Origin: Puniceicoccus vermicola
Lineage (GTDB): Bacteria; Verrucomicrobiota; Verrucomicrobiia; Opitutales; Puniceicoccaceae
Direction: 5' to 3'
Assembly: GCF_014230055.1 (NCBI RefSeq)
Contig: NZ_JACHVA010000126.1
Location: 62,001 to 126,000, forward strand
DNA: 64,000 nucleotides
Part shown: positions 50,309-59,441 of the stretch, piece by piece
Layout of the letters: each line of letters starts with the position of its first letter
Position numbering within the stretch: position 1 is the stretch's first letter
Notes under the pieces: generated by a model
Told to the model about the DNA's origin: nothing
The model's database searches: none
Seen by the model: only the letters and a program-made list of their open reading frames with translations
Position numbers and translations under genes: made by a program

Positions 50309-52729
50309 ATGAGAATCCATTTCATCCTTTGTTTTTGTCTCTCAGCGTTCGGGCTATCCGTTCTCTCTGCTCAGACCGATAAGGTTACGACGACTCCGGC
50401 GTTACTTCAGCAGGGATTTGGCCCGGGTGGGGCTCTGCTTCCGAGGGATGGTTCTAATTACTGTGCGCCGACTTCGAGTGCGAATTCGGTGCTTTGGTTG
50501 AACAACAACGGCTATACCCGACTTTACGAGACGCCGTTTGCTTCGGCCTCTGATAATGAAATGAACTTGGTCCGTGCGCTGGGAGGATTAATGGGGACTG
50601 AGGCGCAAGGGGGAACCGGTTCGGAGGGGATCGCCCAAGGATGGGAGACCTATCTCAATCTGAAAGGTTATGGAGGGTTTACGGTTACGGGCTTTGAGGC
50701 GGGGGAGAATATTTCCTACGCCGATTACGATCTCAAGTTTCTTCAGAATCAGAATAGTGGCTACAACGTGGTAAATTTCGCCTACTTTTGGGGCGCGACC
50801 GAAGATGGTATCGACAAGATCTTTGGGGGACACGCGACGACCCTGTTGAAGTCCGATCCTCTCAATGATGAGATCATTATCAACAACCCGGCTCCTTTCA
50901 CGGCAGGCGATAATCCCGAAACTCATCCGGTACAGCGGATCGATTTTATGGGAGGAACGGATGTGATGGCCGTTGATTTCTCTGCGGAGTATGGGGGGCG
51001 GCAGGTCTGGGGAGTGGCCGGCTTTGCGACCGTGGTCGCTCCGGATGTGAATCCCGAAGGCAGTGGCACGCCGACGACCTGGACGATCTCCGGCGACCAA
51101 GTCATTAATACCAATGGTTCTTATCTTACGGTCGAAGCACCGATTTCCGGGAGTGGACGGCTGATCAAAACGGATTCTGGCGACGCCGATGGGACACTCG
51201 TTCTGAAAAGCGGAGTCGGCGGTCTCGCAGATCCCTACACCTTTACTGGAGGTGTGCTGGTCGATGCCGGAACCTTGTCGGTGCTGTCCGATGCGGCAAA
51301 TCCTGTTGGGACTGGCAATGCCGAGATCAGTGGCGGATTTTTGGAATTTGCTCCCGACGGCTCCGGTGAAAACTTGACGCTCGCTCTGGCGGGCGATGCC
51401 GGATCCACCTTCAGCTTCACCGGAGGGGGTGGGCTCGTTGTCGATAAGGGCGATCATCTCTCGGTGGAGTTGATTCTGGGTGGGAATACCGACGGAACGA
51501 CCTCGAACTTTGTCCGCGGCGAACAGGGGGGCCTCATGTTGCTCCCCGCTTCGGGGATTGCCGAGTTGGGGAAGAGTGAGCGTATCCGCGTTGCGGGCAC
51601 GGGAGGAAACCTGCCCCAGATGACAAACGGGATCGTCAACCCTCACGTGGTTGGTGCCGATCCGACGCAGTCTTTCGATGGATCGTTTCTTTCCTATGAC
51701 GGCACGCGCGGCTTTGAAGCGCACACCGGTACGAATACGTCGGGAACGCCGCTGGGCTCGATGGGGGCGACGGATGTTGCCGATGTGACAACGAATCAGA
51801 CGGTGAGCGGTTCGCAGATCATCTACGCGCTTCGGGTCGGGGACGGGGTAGAGGTCGGCGGAAGCGGAACCCTCAATGTCGGTAGCGGCACGACCGGAAG
51901 CTCCGGAGGCGTCATTCTGAACGGAGGTCGCCTCGCAAACGCCGAAACTCGTTTCGGGCAAGGCCAGGGCGTGGTCTACACCAGCTCGCGGGGAGGGCAA
52001 ATTGATTCGACGATTACAACGGCCGACGGCGTTCTCTATTATGGACCGGGCATGGTGAATGTCACGGCGGCAAACACGTACTCGGGGGGGACGCTGGTTC
52101 AGGACGGTCACCTGCAGGTGAGAAATTCTTCCGGATCGGCGACGGGAACAGAGGCCGTTCTGATCAGTCGCAATGGGGTCGTTTCCGGGGATGGGTCGAT
52201 TGCGGGCTCTGTTGAAGTGGAAGGGATTGTCGTTCCCGGAGTTTTTGGAACAACGGGAGATCTGACCCCTTCGACGCTCACCGTCGGAGGCGATGTATTT
52301 TTCGCAACTGATAGCATCCTCGACTGGACGCTGGTCAGCCTTACCGATGATTCACTCGGAGGAGCGGCTGGCGCAGACTGGGGATTCCTCTCCGTCGGAG
52401 GGGCACTGTCGTTTGACGAAGACAGTACTCTACGGCTGAACTTTGAGGGGGTCGCTGGGCCGGAATCCGGAAATGCCTTCTGGGCCACCCAGCGTCTCTG
52501 GAGCTTTATTTCGTTTGGCACGCTGACTGGTTTGGACAATTTGGAGATCTTTGGAAGTAAACTCGAATACGGAGATTTTCAGCTGGTTGAGGATTCGGAG
52601 GACAGTGTCGTGCAGTTGGCTTATGTTCCGAACGGGGGACTGGTGATTCCCGAACCTGCCGCCTATCCGTTGATCGCAGCATTTCTGGCGTTGGCGGCCG
52701 TGGTTTCCCGCCGGAAGCGGAGGGAGTAA
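50309..52729 (+). CDS. PEP-CTERM surface protein with C39-like peptidase head and autotransporter-type beta-strand repeats
   Basis: 806 residues. A signal peptide (about 1-22) precedes a papain-like region: Cys52 in N-Y-C-A-P-T-S-S, His175 in F-G-G-H-A-T-T and Asn192 in I-N-N-P-A, the Cys-His-Asn/Asp order of C39-type peptidases. From about 250 the chain is beta-solenoid with PATR-type units (N-T-Y-S-G-G-T-L-V-Q-D-G-x-L, G-D-G-S-I-A-G). It ends I-P-E-P-A, hydrophobic helix, R-R-K-R-R. It is likely anchored at the surface by exosortase processing. Whether the head is an active peptidase is unproven. Confidence 0.85.
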   Translation: MRIHFILCFCLSAFGLSVLSAQTDKVTTTPALLQQGFGPGGALLPRDGSNYCAPTSSANSVLWLNNNGYTRLYETPFASASDNEMNLVRALGGLMGTEAQGGTGSEGIAQGWETYLNLKGYGGFTVTGFEAGENISYADYDLKFLQNQNSGYNVVNFAYFWGATEDGIDKIFGGHATTLLKSDPLNDEIIINNPAPFTAGDNPETHPVQRIDFMGGTDVMAVDFSAEYGGRQVWGVAGFATVVAPDVNPEGSGTPTTWTISGDQVINTNGSYLTVEAPISGSGRLIKTDSGDADGTLVLKSGVGGLADPYTFTGGVLVDAGTLSVLSDAANPVGTGNAEISGGFLEFAPDGSGENLTLALAGDAGSTFSFTGGGGLVVDKGDHLSVELILGGNTDGTTSNFVRGEQGGLMLLPASGIAELGKSERIRVAGTGGNLPQMTNGIVNPHVVGADPTQSFDGSFLSYDGTRGFEAHTGTNTSGTPLGSMGATDVADVTTNQTVSGSQIIYALRVGDGVEVGGSGTLNVGSGTTGSSGGVILNGGRLANAETRFGQGQGVVYTSSRGGQIDSTITTADGVLYYGPGMVNVTAANTYSGGTLVQDGHLQVRNSSGSATGTEAVLISRNGVVSGDGSIAGSVEVEGIVVPGVFGTTGDLTPSTLTVGGDVFFATDSILDWTLVSLTDDSLGGAAGADWGFLSVGGALSFDEDSTLRLNFEGVAGPESGNAFWATQRLWSFISFGTLTGLDNLEIFGSKLEYGDFQLVEDSEDSVVQLAYVPNGGLVIPEPAAYPLIAAFLALAAVVSRRKRRE

Positions 52730-53042
52730 AACGGGGCGTAGTGCGTGGGTATAAAACGCGGGAGTGGAACCACAGAAAGCACGGAATTCACAAAAGAGAT
52801 ACCTGGGTAGATTTGCGTAGGACTAGGTTCGTTGTACTGACTTTAGCCAGCACGTTGGCTGGGAAGTTGGAATTCGCGGGGCCTCTCGAAATGGCTCTTC
52901 CATGCTTCGCTTCATCCGCTTCGGAGGACTCGGCGCCTCTCCGCTGGGGAGGGGAGGAGGATGCCGGAACGGAACCGTTTGGGAATCGCACGACTAAAGT
53001 CATGCGCGTACGTTGGAGGAGTCGGTATTTCTCGACGGATCC

Positions 53043-53127
53043 CTCGAAATGGCTGTCGCCCTTCCGCTCGGGATGGTTTTGTCGATTGGAGAGGAACAAC
53101 GAGAGTCGTTTCTACGAATCTGCGGAA
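53043..53127 (+). repeat. Dispersed palindromic element, full copy
   Basis: CTCGAAATGGCTGTCGCCC..., about 25 variable bases, then GGAGAGGAACAAC-GAGA-GTCGTTTCTACG. The second hairpin has one A/C mismatch. The same layout recurs at 63853-63931. Confidence 0.8.
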
Positions 53128-53147
53128 GAAGTTGAATGCATCGATAC

Positions 53148-53180
53148 CTCGAAATGGCGATCGCCATTCCGCTCCGGAGA
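53148..53180 (+). repeat. Dispersed palindromic element, left half
   Basis: Contains AATGGC-GATC-GCCATT, a perfect self-complementary 16-mer at 53153-53168, followed by CCGCTCC. Confidence 0.75.
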
Positions 53181-53273
53181 GAGAAGGGTGAGGGCGGATC
53201 GGGAACCATAGGGGAGCGGTGATTTTTTTCGACATTCTTGCCCCGAGCGGAGAACCTATTATGCTTCTTCTTG

Positions 53274-54014
53274 ATGCCACAGGGCCGAACAGAATACATC
53301 GAGAAATCTTCCCCTGTCATCATGCGTCAGGTTTGGAAGGATCTGCTCTTCTTGCATTGGCGGTTTGATCCTGAATGCATCGCGGCGACCTTGCCTCCCG
53401 GTCTGAAGGTGGAGACTTTTGATGGATCGGCATGGGTAGGGATTGTGCCGTTTCGAATGGAAAAGATCCGGGTGTTTGGGATTCCTTTGCCACCGGGGTT
53501 GCGTGCTTTCCCCGAGATCAATCTGCGTACCTATGTCCGGGACGAGGAGGGGCGGTCAGGGGTGTGGTTTTATTCGCTCGATGCGGCTGATCGTTTGGCG
53601 GTTTGGGGCGCGAGGACGTTCTTTCATCTCAATTATCGCTTTGCTCATATGGAGGTGACACGGGTAGGGGAGGAGATCGTCTATGCCTCCCGCCGGGACC
53701 GTGAACCTGTGGAGAAGACCGATCGCTTCCGGTGGAAGGCGCCGGAAGTCGGGCTCATGGAGGCTCGAGAGGGGTCTTTAGAACATTTTCTCCTCGAACG
53801 GTATCGTTTGTTCTCCGCGAAGAAGCAGGGCAATCAGCTCTACACGGGAACGGTTTCCCATGAGCCGTACCGATATAAGGAGGCCGAGGTCTCGGAGTGG
53901 AGTGCCCACCTATTTTCCCTCAATCAGTTCGCTCCAATGACCCGCCCACCGGATTCCTGCTTGGCATCTCCTGGATTCCCTGTCGCCATTCATCCGTTGC
54001 GCCGGGTGCGGTAA
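53274..54014 (+). CDS. DUF2071-family protein
   Basis: 246 residues from the ATG at 53274 (in-frame starts at 53238 and 53322 are also possible). The family core is plain: M-R-Q-x-W-x-x-L-L-F-L-H-W-R-F near the start, L-P-P-G-L, W-V-G-I-V-P-F, P-E-I-N-L-R-T-Y-V-R and F-Y-S-L-D-A. No enzymatic role is established for DUF2071 proteins. It is not clearly part of the following stress module, from which it is separated by 200 bases with no obvious content. Confidence 0.88.
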   Translation: MPQGRTEYIEKSSPVIMRQVWKDLLFLHWRFDPECIAATLPPGLKVETFDGSAWVGIVPFRMEKIRVFGIPLPPGLRAFPEINLRTYVRDEEGRSGVWFYSLDAADRLAVWGARTFFHLNYRFAHMEVTRVGEEIVYASRRDREPVEKTDRFRWKAPEVGLMEAREGSLEHFLLERYRLFSAKKQGNQLYTGTVSHEPYRYKEAEVSEWSAHLFSLNQFAPMTRPPDSCLASPGFPVAIHPLRRVR

Positions 54015-54214
54015 GCCGGAGGGTCGCCTGCAGAAAGGGTGAGAGCGAAACAAAATGCATGTGTGTGATGGGTAGGGGAGGATGAGGTCATTGGGATGAA
54101 TTGAACTGATGGAACACCTTTAGGTTCGTAAAGTTTGTTGTAGACAAGCCACCGAATTGAATCCTAGGGTCGGTTTCCGGCTTTGCTCTGGCTTCCGTCT
54201 GTTTCTATTGGTAT

Positions 54215-54838
54215 ATGTTTTTCCTGATTCTTTTTGTCATCGCAGCTGCGGTTCTGTTTTATTTTTACCGTCGGAATCGAGACGGGGCCGAATCTTCAAG
54301 ATCCGGTGTCAGTGGCAATGAGAATAGGCCATTGACGATCCAGAATGTTCGGTCCGGGGGAGTGATTCAGTTGGAGGGTGTTGGCGAAGGTCTTGAAGAC
54401 TTCGACGTAGTCGTTAAATCCAGGCATCTTTACGAGGAAGACGGCTTTGTCTGGTATGAACTGGAGGGTGAAAAAGGTATTGATCCGGTTTGGATAGAGA
54501 TTGAGGAAGATGACGAACTCGAGTTGAGCATATGTTTGAATAAGCTGAAGCTCAGCGAGATTGGAGTTACGGGTTCCGACATCAATGAGATTGGTGATCA
54601 GGGAAAAGGATTTATTGATTTCGATGGCATGAAGTTTATCTTTGAAGAGTCGGGAAAAGCCCGGTTTTTTCGAAACGGTGATCGTTCTTCGGGGGGGGAG
54701 AAATTTCGATATTGGGATTTTGAAACGAAGGACGGAATGCGGTATCTTAGTGTCGAACGTTGGGGAGCAGAGGAATACGTCGCTTATATCTCGGAGCCGC
54801 TCCGTTTGGGGCAAATTAAAATATTTTCTCTCTCTTGA
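54215..54838 (+). CDS. DUF4178-family protein with N-terminal membrane anchor
   Basis: 207 residues. One N-terminal membrane helix (about 1-20), a basic stop-transfer segment, then a beta-rich cytoplasmic domain: L-T-I-Q-N-V-R-S-G-G-V-I, an E-Y/W-x-L-E-G strand and Y-W-D-F-E, all DUF4178-like. The family is known from PspA/polyamine gene neighbourhoods but has no assigned activity. It is the first gene of the ten-gene membrane-stress module; the DUF350 gene starts 51 bases after it. Confidence 0.8.
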   Translation: MFFLILFVIAAAVLFYFYRRNRDGAESSRSGVSGNENRPLTIQNVRSGGVIQLEGVGEGLEDFDVVVKSRHLYEEDGFVWYELEGEKGIDPVWIEIEEDDELELSICLNKLKLSEIGVTGSDINEIGDQGKGFIDFDGMKFIFEESGKARFFRNGDRSSGGEKFRYWDFETKDGMRYLSVERWGAEEYVAYISEPLRLGQIKIFSLS

Positions 54839-54889
54839 AGGGCAAATGGCCCACTTTTTTTCTCCTAGTTCTTTAGACTCCCCACTTTT

Positions 54890-55735
54890 ATGAGCCCATT
54901 TTTGATAGATTTTTTGACTGGAGCGAGCTTCCTAGCACTAGCCTTGGTCATCGTCATGGCGGCGAAACTCATCAATGACTTCTTTATTCCTTACTTGATT
55001 GATGTCCAACTCGCCCGGCATGACAATACCGCCCTTGCCGTTAGCTTTGCAGGTTACCTGCTCGGGGTAATCATTATTTTTATTGGTGCTTTTGTCGGAC
55101 CAAGTTATGGGCTGGTCGGAGATCTCCTGCGGGTTGGTGGATGGTCTCTGGGTGGGGTTTTCTTGTTGAACCTGTCAAGAGTTATCAATGACAAGTTGAT
55201 TCTCTACAAATTCTCCAACGTTAAAGAAATTATCGATGATCGGAATGTGGGGACCGGTGTTGTTCAAGCGGGCTCGTACCTCGCCTCCGGCTTCATGGTG
55301 GCTGGCGCGATCAATGGGGAGGGGGGAGGAATTTTGACAGCTCTCGCCTTCTTCTTCGCTGGGCAGACTGTACTGGTTCTATTTGGTCTTCTTTACGAGA
55401 AAATGGTTCCCTATGAGGTTCAACAGGCAATTGAAGACGATAATGTGGCGGCAGGTCTAGCATTTGCTGGCGCCCTGGTAGCCATCGGGATTGTTCTTGC
55501 TCATGCTTCAGGAGGGGCCTTTGTCGGATGGGGCGATAATTTTGTGACCTTTCTACGAGAAGCGGCTCTTGTCATCATTCTTTTTCCTTTTGTGCGGTTT
55601 TGTTTCGATAAGATTGTTCTCGCTAAGATCGATCTGAACCGTGAGATTTCAGAAGATGGCAATGTGGGTGCCGCTATTTTGGAAGCCTCATCGATGGTCG
55701 CATTTGCAACCGTTCTCGTCTTCATATTCGGCTAA
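54890..55735 (+). CDS. Tandem DUF350 (YjfL-like) membrane protein
   Basis: 281 residues with about eight hydrophobic helices, made of two DUF350 units of about 130 residues. Four related motifs recur: R-H-D-N-T-A-L-A-V-S-F-A-G near 43, R-N-V-G-T-G-V-V-Q-A-G near 117, D-D-N-V-A-A-G-L-A-F-A-G near 183 and D-G-N-V-G-A-A-I-L-E near 258. E. coli YjfL is a single DUF350 protein in the yjf cluster with a PspA paralogue. It probably partners PspA or the channel in the inner membrane; no biochemical role is known. Confidence 0.88.
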   Translation: MSPFLIDFLTGASFLALALVIVMAAKLINDFFIPYLIDVQLARHDNTALAVSFAGYLLGVIIIFIGAFVGPSYGLVGDLLRVGGWSLGGVFLLNLSRVINDKLILYKFSNVKEIIDDRNVGTGVVQAGSYLASGFMVAGAINGEGGGILTALAFFFAGQTVLVLFGLLYEKMVPYEVQQAIEDDNVAAGLAFAGALVAIGIVLAHASGGAFVGWGDNFVTFLREAALVIILFPFVRFCFDKIVLAKIDLNREISEDGNVGAAILEASSMVAFATVLVFIFG

Positions 55736-55754
55736 ATCTATCTGATCTATTATC

Positions 55755-56381
55755 ATGCCCACACGAAGTGAATTTCGTTCCAATCACATCGATCCCGATA
55801 TCGAGAGTTCCAGTCGTGGATTAACTCCCTACTCCATGGTTTTGATCGGGTTTTCCATGCTTTGTTTTCTTGGGGCTTTCTATATGAGTTTAGGGGCGGG
55901 TGCCGTCCAAAGCTTTACTTTCAATCCAGGTGAAGAGAAGCAAATTGAGCAGTTGAATGTCAAAGAACCCAATACTGTATTCCTTGTCGATGTATCGCAA
56001 TCGACATCAGGGCTTACAAATAATAAGGGGTGGAGTGATGTCTCTGTGAATGTTGGGAGCCCGGAAGGTTCGAACTTGATGGCGTTCGGGAGTGATTTCT
56101 GGCGTGCGAGCGGTTACGATGACGGCCCTTGGAGTGAGAAGAAAAATAGCTTCGATATGAAAGTCACTTTTCCGATTGTCGGTAAATATCCGGTGAGTAT
56201 CGAGAGTGCCAGTTCTCCTCCCAACTACAACAAGCCCGTCTTAGTGAGATTTGAGCCGAAGCGGGGAAGCACGATTCCGTTTTTTGTTTTCGGAGTCGTC
56301 GCGCTGTTGGTTGGGATTGTAATGGGGTATTACGCTAATCGGGAAGCGGTTAACACTGCCATCGCTAATAGTATTGAGTAA
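55755..56381 (+). CDS. Unrecognised protein with two membrane helices and an external beta domain
   Basis: 208 residues. I do not recognise the family. A helix at about 26-48 and another at about 175-193 bracket some 125 residues that would face the periplasm; that part is beta-type with P-G-E-E-K-Q-I, V-F-L-V-D-V-S-Q-S and Y-P-V-S-I-E-S-A-S-S segments. It sits 19 bases after the DUF350 gene and nine before the next, inside the PspA module, so it is probably a periplasmic-sensing or scaffold component. Confidence 0.75.
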   Translation: MPTRSEFRSNHIDPDIESSSRGLTPYSMVLIGFSMLCFLGAFYMSLGAGAVQSFTFNPGEEKQIEQLNVKEPNTVFLVDVSQSTSGLTNNKGWSDVSVNVGSPEGSNLMAFGSDFWRASGYDDGPWSEKKNSFDMKVTFPIVGKYPVSIESASSPPNYNKPVLVRFEPKRGSTIPFFVFGVVALLVGIVMGYYANREAVNTAIANSIE

Positions 56382-56389
56382 TTTCTAAA

Positions 56390-56647
56390 ATGTCCAAGAA
56401 CGCTAAGCTTATCCTATTCAGTTGTTGCCTTCTTGCCCTTTTCGGATTGGCTTGGCTTGCTGGAGTCCGAGGATGGGGCTATGCTGGCTACGGAACTGAA
56501 CGTAATGAGTCAGGTCATTACTACGGGCACCGCGGGCCGAGCTTCTTTTATTTTGGAGGAGCACGTTATTATCCGACATCGTCAGCGCGAGGCGGCAGTG
56601 TTGGGGGTCCGGGGTCGGCCGGATTGGGACCCGGTGCCGGGAAGTGA
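56390..56647 (+). CDS. Small Gly/Tyr-rich membrane protein of the PspA module
   Basis: 85 residues: one N-terminal helix (about 6-24, could be a signal anchor), then a Gly/Tyr/Ser/His-rich tail (G-H-Y-Y-G-H-R-G, G-G-A-R-Y-Y) with no fold signature. No family recognised. Its start is nine bases after the previous stop and the aminopropyltransferase starts 32 bases later, so it is very likely expressed with them. Small Gly-rich proteins in this place are easy to miss in annotation. Confidence 0.65.
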   Translation: MSKNAKLILFSCCLLALFGLAWLAGVRGWGYAGYGTERNESGHYYGHRGPSFFYFGGARYYPTSSARGGSVGGPGSAGLGPGAGK

Positions 56648-56679
56648 GATGTCCGTTTGCCGAGTAATTCAGCGACCGC

Positions 56680-58266
56680 ATGGCAGAAATTGAATCAGGG
56701 AGGGACGATCCCGAGGTTTTCCCATCCCGCTTGGCGAAGCATAAGGAGACCTCTGTCCTCATTATCGCCGTCTTCGTTGCGGGACTTTGTTCAATCGTCT
56801 ATCAGTTGCTGATCAGTGCGACGTCGTCGTATTTTCTCGGTGACAGTGTCAAGCAGTTCTCGCTCACAATAGGTCTTTATATGGCCTCGATGGGTTGTGG
56901 TGCATGGCTGTCGCGATTCGTTCAGTTCAATCTCATCCGGAATTTCATTTTTCTCGAAATTGGACTTGGTTTTCTCGGTGGAGCAAGCGTTCCGCTACTC
57001 TATCTTTGTTACGCGGCTTTCCCAGATGCTTACATCTATGTCATGATCTCTCTATCTCTCGCCATCGGTTTACTGATCGGCTTTGAGATTCCCCTGCTTA
57101 CCCGGATTCTGGAACGCTATTATAGTTTGAAACTCAATGTTTCTAATGTTTTGAGCATTGACTATCTGGGGGCGTTGATTGCGACCTTGCTTTTCCCATT
57201 TGTACTTCTCCCGTTCTTCGGTACCTTCCGTAGTTCTTTGATTGTTGGGCTGATCAATCTCGGGCTCGGAGTGCTTATGCTGGTATTTTTCGGACGGAAG
57301 GAGTGCAGGAGCAGCTCTTCCGTTCTGGCTGTTCTCAATGGTGTCACTGCTATCGTGTTGGTGATCCTTCTCGTTGCCGCCAATATGCTTATTGGTCTGT
57401 GGTCGCAGAGCTTGTATTCAGATCGGATCATTTTTGATCAACAGAGTCGTTATCAGAAAATTGTGTTAACGCGATATGCCGACGATATTCGTCTTTTTTT
57501 GAACGGAAATCTTCAGTTCTCCTCTAGGGATGAATATCGCTATCACGAGTCTTTGGTGCATGTGCCCATGGCTGCATCTCGAGGTCATTCGCAGATTCTA
57601 CTCCTCGGCGGAGGAGACGGTATGGCGGTCCGTGAGCTTTTGAAATACCCGGATGTTTCTAGGATAACGGTCGTTGATCTAGATCCTGCCGTAACCAGCT
57701 TGGCTAGAAAAAATCCATTGCTTCGCGTGCTGAACGAAGATGCTTTCGAAGATCCAAAAGTCAAAATAGTGCATCAGGACGCCATGCGTTTTTTGCAGGA
57801 TTCGGTTCCAGCGAGCTATGATGTGATCTTGGCGGATCTACCCGACCCTAATAACCTTTCCCTTTGTCGGCTCTATAGTCGGGAGTTCTTTAATCTGGTA
57901 GCATCTCGCTTGACCGCCAGCGGTGTTTTCGTAACGCAGTCCACTAGCCCATATTTTGCCCGCCAAGCCTTCTGGACCATTGAGCGCACCCTCAAAGAAT
58001 CAGATTTTTCACAAGTTCTTCCTTACCACGTCCATGTTCCATCTTTCGGTGATTGGGGCTTCAATCTCGCCGCGAAGTTTCCAGTTTTGCCGGATTTGAT
58101 TCGAATGCCGGATGTCTCAACACGCTTTCTCGACGGAGAACTTCTTGCTCGATTGTTCCATTTTCCTTCCGATATCGACAGGCCGAAGAGAGAGGTGCAG
58201 GTCAGCACGCTTGATGACCCGAAACTTATGCACGCCTACTTGAAAGGCTGGAATTACTGGCGCTGA
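56680..58266 (+). CDS. Membrane-anchored spermidine-synthase-like aminopropyltransferase
   Basis: 528 residues. About seven membrane helices in residues 25-245 are followed by a soluble spermidine-synthase fold: Y-R-Y-H-E near 286-290 (the Y-x-E substrate pair), the nucleotide loop G-G-G-D-G at 310-314, V-D-L-D-P near 332 and D-L-P-D-P at 386-390 with the likely catalytic Asp386. It should use decarboxylated S-adenosylmethionine, made by the SpeD encoded five genes later, to aminopropylate an acceptor at the membrane. The acceptor may be a polyamine or something else; soluble SpeE is only about 290 residues. Confidence 0.9.
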   Translation: MAEIESGRDDPEVFPSRLAKHKETSVLIIAVFVAGLCSIVYQLLISATSSYFLGDSVKQFSLTIGLYMASMGCGAWLSRFVQFNLIRNFIFLEIGLGFLGGASVPLLYLCYAAFPDAYIYVMISLSLAIGLLIGFEIPLLTRILERYYSLKLNVSNVLSIDYLGALIATLLFPFVLLPFFGTFRSSLIVGLINLGLGVLMLVFFGRKECRSSSSVLAVLNGVTAIVLVILLVAANMLIGLWSQSLYSDRIIFDQQSRYQKIVLTRYADDIRLFLNGNLQFSSRDEYRYHESLVHVPMAASRGHSQILLLGGGDGMAVRELLKYPDVSRITVVDLDPAVTSLARKNPLLRVLNEDAFEDPKVKIVHQDAMRFLQDSVPASYDVILADLPDPNNLSLCRLYSREFFNLVASRLTASGVFVTQSTSPYFARQAFWTIERTLKESDFSQVLPYHVHVPSFGDWGFNLAAKFPVLPDLIRMPDVSTRFLDGELLARLFHFPSDIDRPKREVQVSTLDDPKLMHAYLKGWNYWR

Positions 58267-58292
58267 ACTACGGAGCTATTTCGGTACACACC

Positions 58293-59393
58293 ATGTTGCT
58301 TCTCATTATTAACAAGTTCTTTCCTCCGTCTTCTTCCCTCAGGAGACTGGCCTTTGTGCTGTTTTGGACGTTTTGCCTCAATTTTGTCTTTGGGGCAGCC
58401 TTCTACTTTGCCGAACGAAATGTACAAGAGGGATTATCATTAGCCGACAGTATATGGTGGTCCATGGTGACAATGACCACAGTCGGCTACGGTGATTTTT
58501 ACGCGCAAACTAGTTTCGGTCGATTTCTGGTATCTTATCCGACGTTTCTCCTCGGTATTGGGTTGCTTGGTTATTTTCTTGGTTCGGTAGCCGATGCAGT
58601 GATTAAAGGGGCTTCGGCGCGACGAAGGGGACTTGTAACTATTATGAAACACAATCATTTTCTCATTTGTGGTCATCCATCTACTTCGAAGGTTTTACAA
58701 ATAATACGTGAGCTTCGGGTGCTCGATGCATATCGCGGTGCAAGCTTCGTGCTCGTCGCGAATTCGATAGAAGAATTGCCTGGAGAATTGGCTTCTGAAG
58801 GGGTGCTTTTTGTTAGAGGGCGCCCCCAGTCGGAAGACATTCTCCGCAAAGCAGGTGTGGAGAAGTGCGATGGTGTTTTCGTCCTTGCTGAGAATCGAGA
58901 TTCTGAAGATGCCGATGCACAGACTTTTGCTACTAGCGCCATCATCGAGAGTATTTCCCGCGAATGCGGTCGGGATATTCGAGTCGTTTCGGAATTGATA
59001 GGTCGTCAGAATATGAGGATGATGCAAAGAGCTGGCGGGGATGGAATTGTGGCTCATGAAGGAATCACCGATTGTCTTCTCGTGCAGGAATTTCTAAGCC
59101 CCGGTATGAATGAGATTTTTCATCAAATCATCACCAATCGTATCGGTTCCCAATTTCACATACTCAAAACACGTTTGGTAGGGAAAAAGGTTCGGGATAT
59201 ACAGGTCGCCGCCATTAAGCATCCTAATAGCATGCAAATTATTGGCCTTATCCAAAATGGGAATTTCATTCTAAATCCATCGAATCGGCATGTTATCGGA
59301 GTTAATGAAAGGTTGATTATCCTTGCTGAAAAAGCGGCGAACTTTGAAGATGTTGAAAATTCAATTCTCGCGAACGACCCTCCATCCTCATGA
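58293..59393 (+). CDS. Two-helix potassium channel with cytoplasmic RCK (TrkA-N) domain
   Basis: 366 residues. Two membrane helices (about 18-42 and 75-100) flank a pore loop with the K+ selectivity filter T-V-G-Y-G-D at 63-68. Residues about 118-250 form a TrkA-N/RCK fold (F-L-I-C-G-H), and a second RCK-C-like part follows to 350. It should pass K+ under control of a ligand or redox state bound to the RCK domain. Ion channels recur in PspA/polyamine neighbourhoods, where a role in membrane-potential response is supposed. It lies 26 bases after the transferase gene. Confidence 0.92.
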   Translation: MLLLIINKFFPPSSSLRRLAFVLFWTFCLNFVFGAAFYFAERNVQEGLSLADSIWWSMVTMTTVGYGDFYAQTSFGRFLVSYPTFLLGIGLLGYFLGSVADAVIKGASARRRGLVTIMKHNHFLICGHPSTSKVLQIIRELRVLDAYRGASFVLVANSIEELPGELASEGVLFVRGRPQSEDILRKAGVEKCDGVFVLAENRDSEDADAQTFATSAIIESISRECGRDIRVVSELIGRQNMRMMQRAGGDGIVAHEGITDCLLVQEFLSPGMNEIFHQIITNRIGSQFHILKTRLVGKKVRDIQVAAIKHPNSMQIIGLIQNGNFILNPSNRHVIGVNERLIILAEKAANFEDVENSILANDPPSS

Positions 59394-59441
59394 TGGTTGT
59401 AAGAAAATAACCCATCAAGATTCTCTCAAAATACCAGAATT

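Larger units (their letters stand above)
52730..53273. other. Intergenic region rich in dispersed palindromic elements
   Basis: No gene is supported. It holds at least three copies or parts of the CTCGAAATGGC...TTCCGCTC element (about 52885-52915, 53043-53127 and 53148-53180), plus a GCACGACTAAAGTCATGC hairpin-like segment near 52988. The many small frames here all come from these repeats. Confidence 0.7.

Noticed and set aside
49983-50312. 109-codon frame before the C39-like PEP-CTERM gene
   Set aside because: No homology features, overlaps the next start, and spans a C-run/G-run hairpin; more likely leader sequence.
50588-52111. Minus-strand 507-codon frame opposite the C39-like PEP-CTERM gene
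   Set aside because: Shadow of a GC-rich repeat-containing gene with a signal peptide and PEP-CTERM tail on the plus strand.
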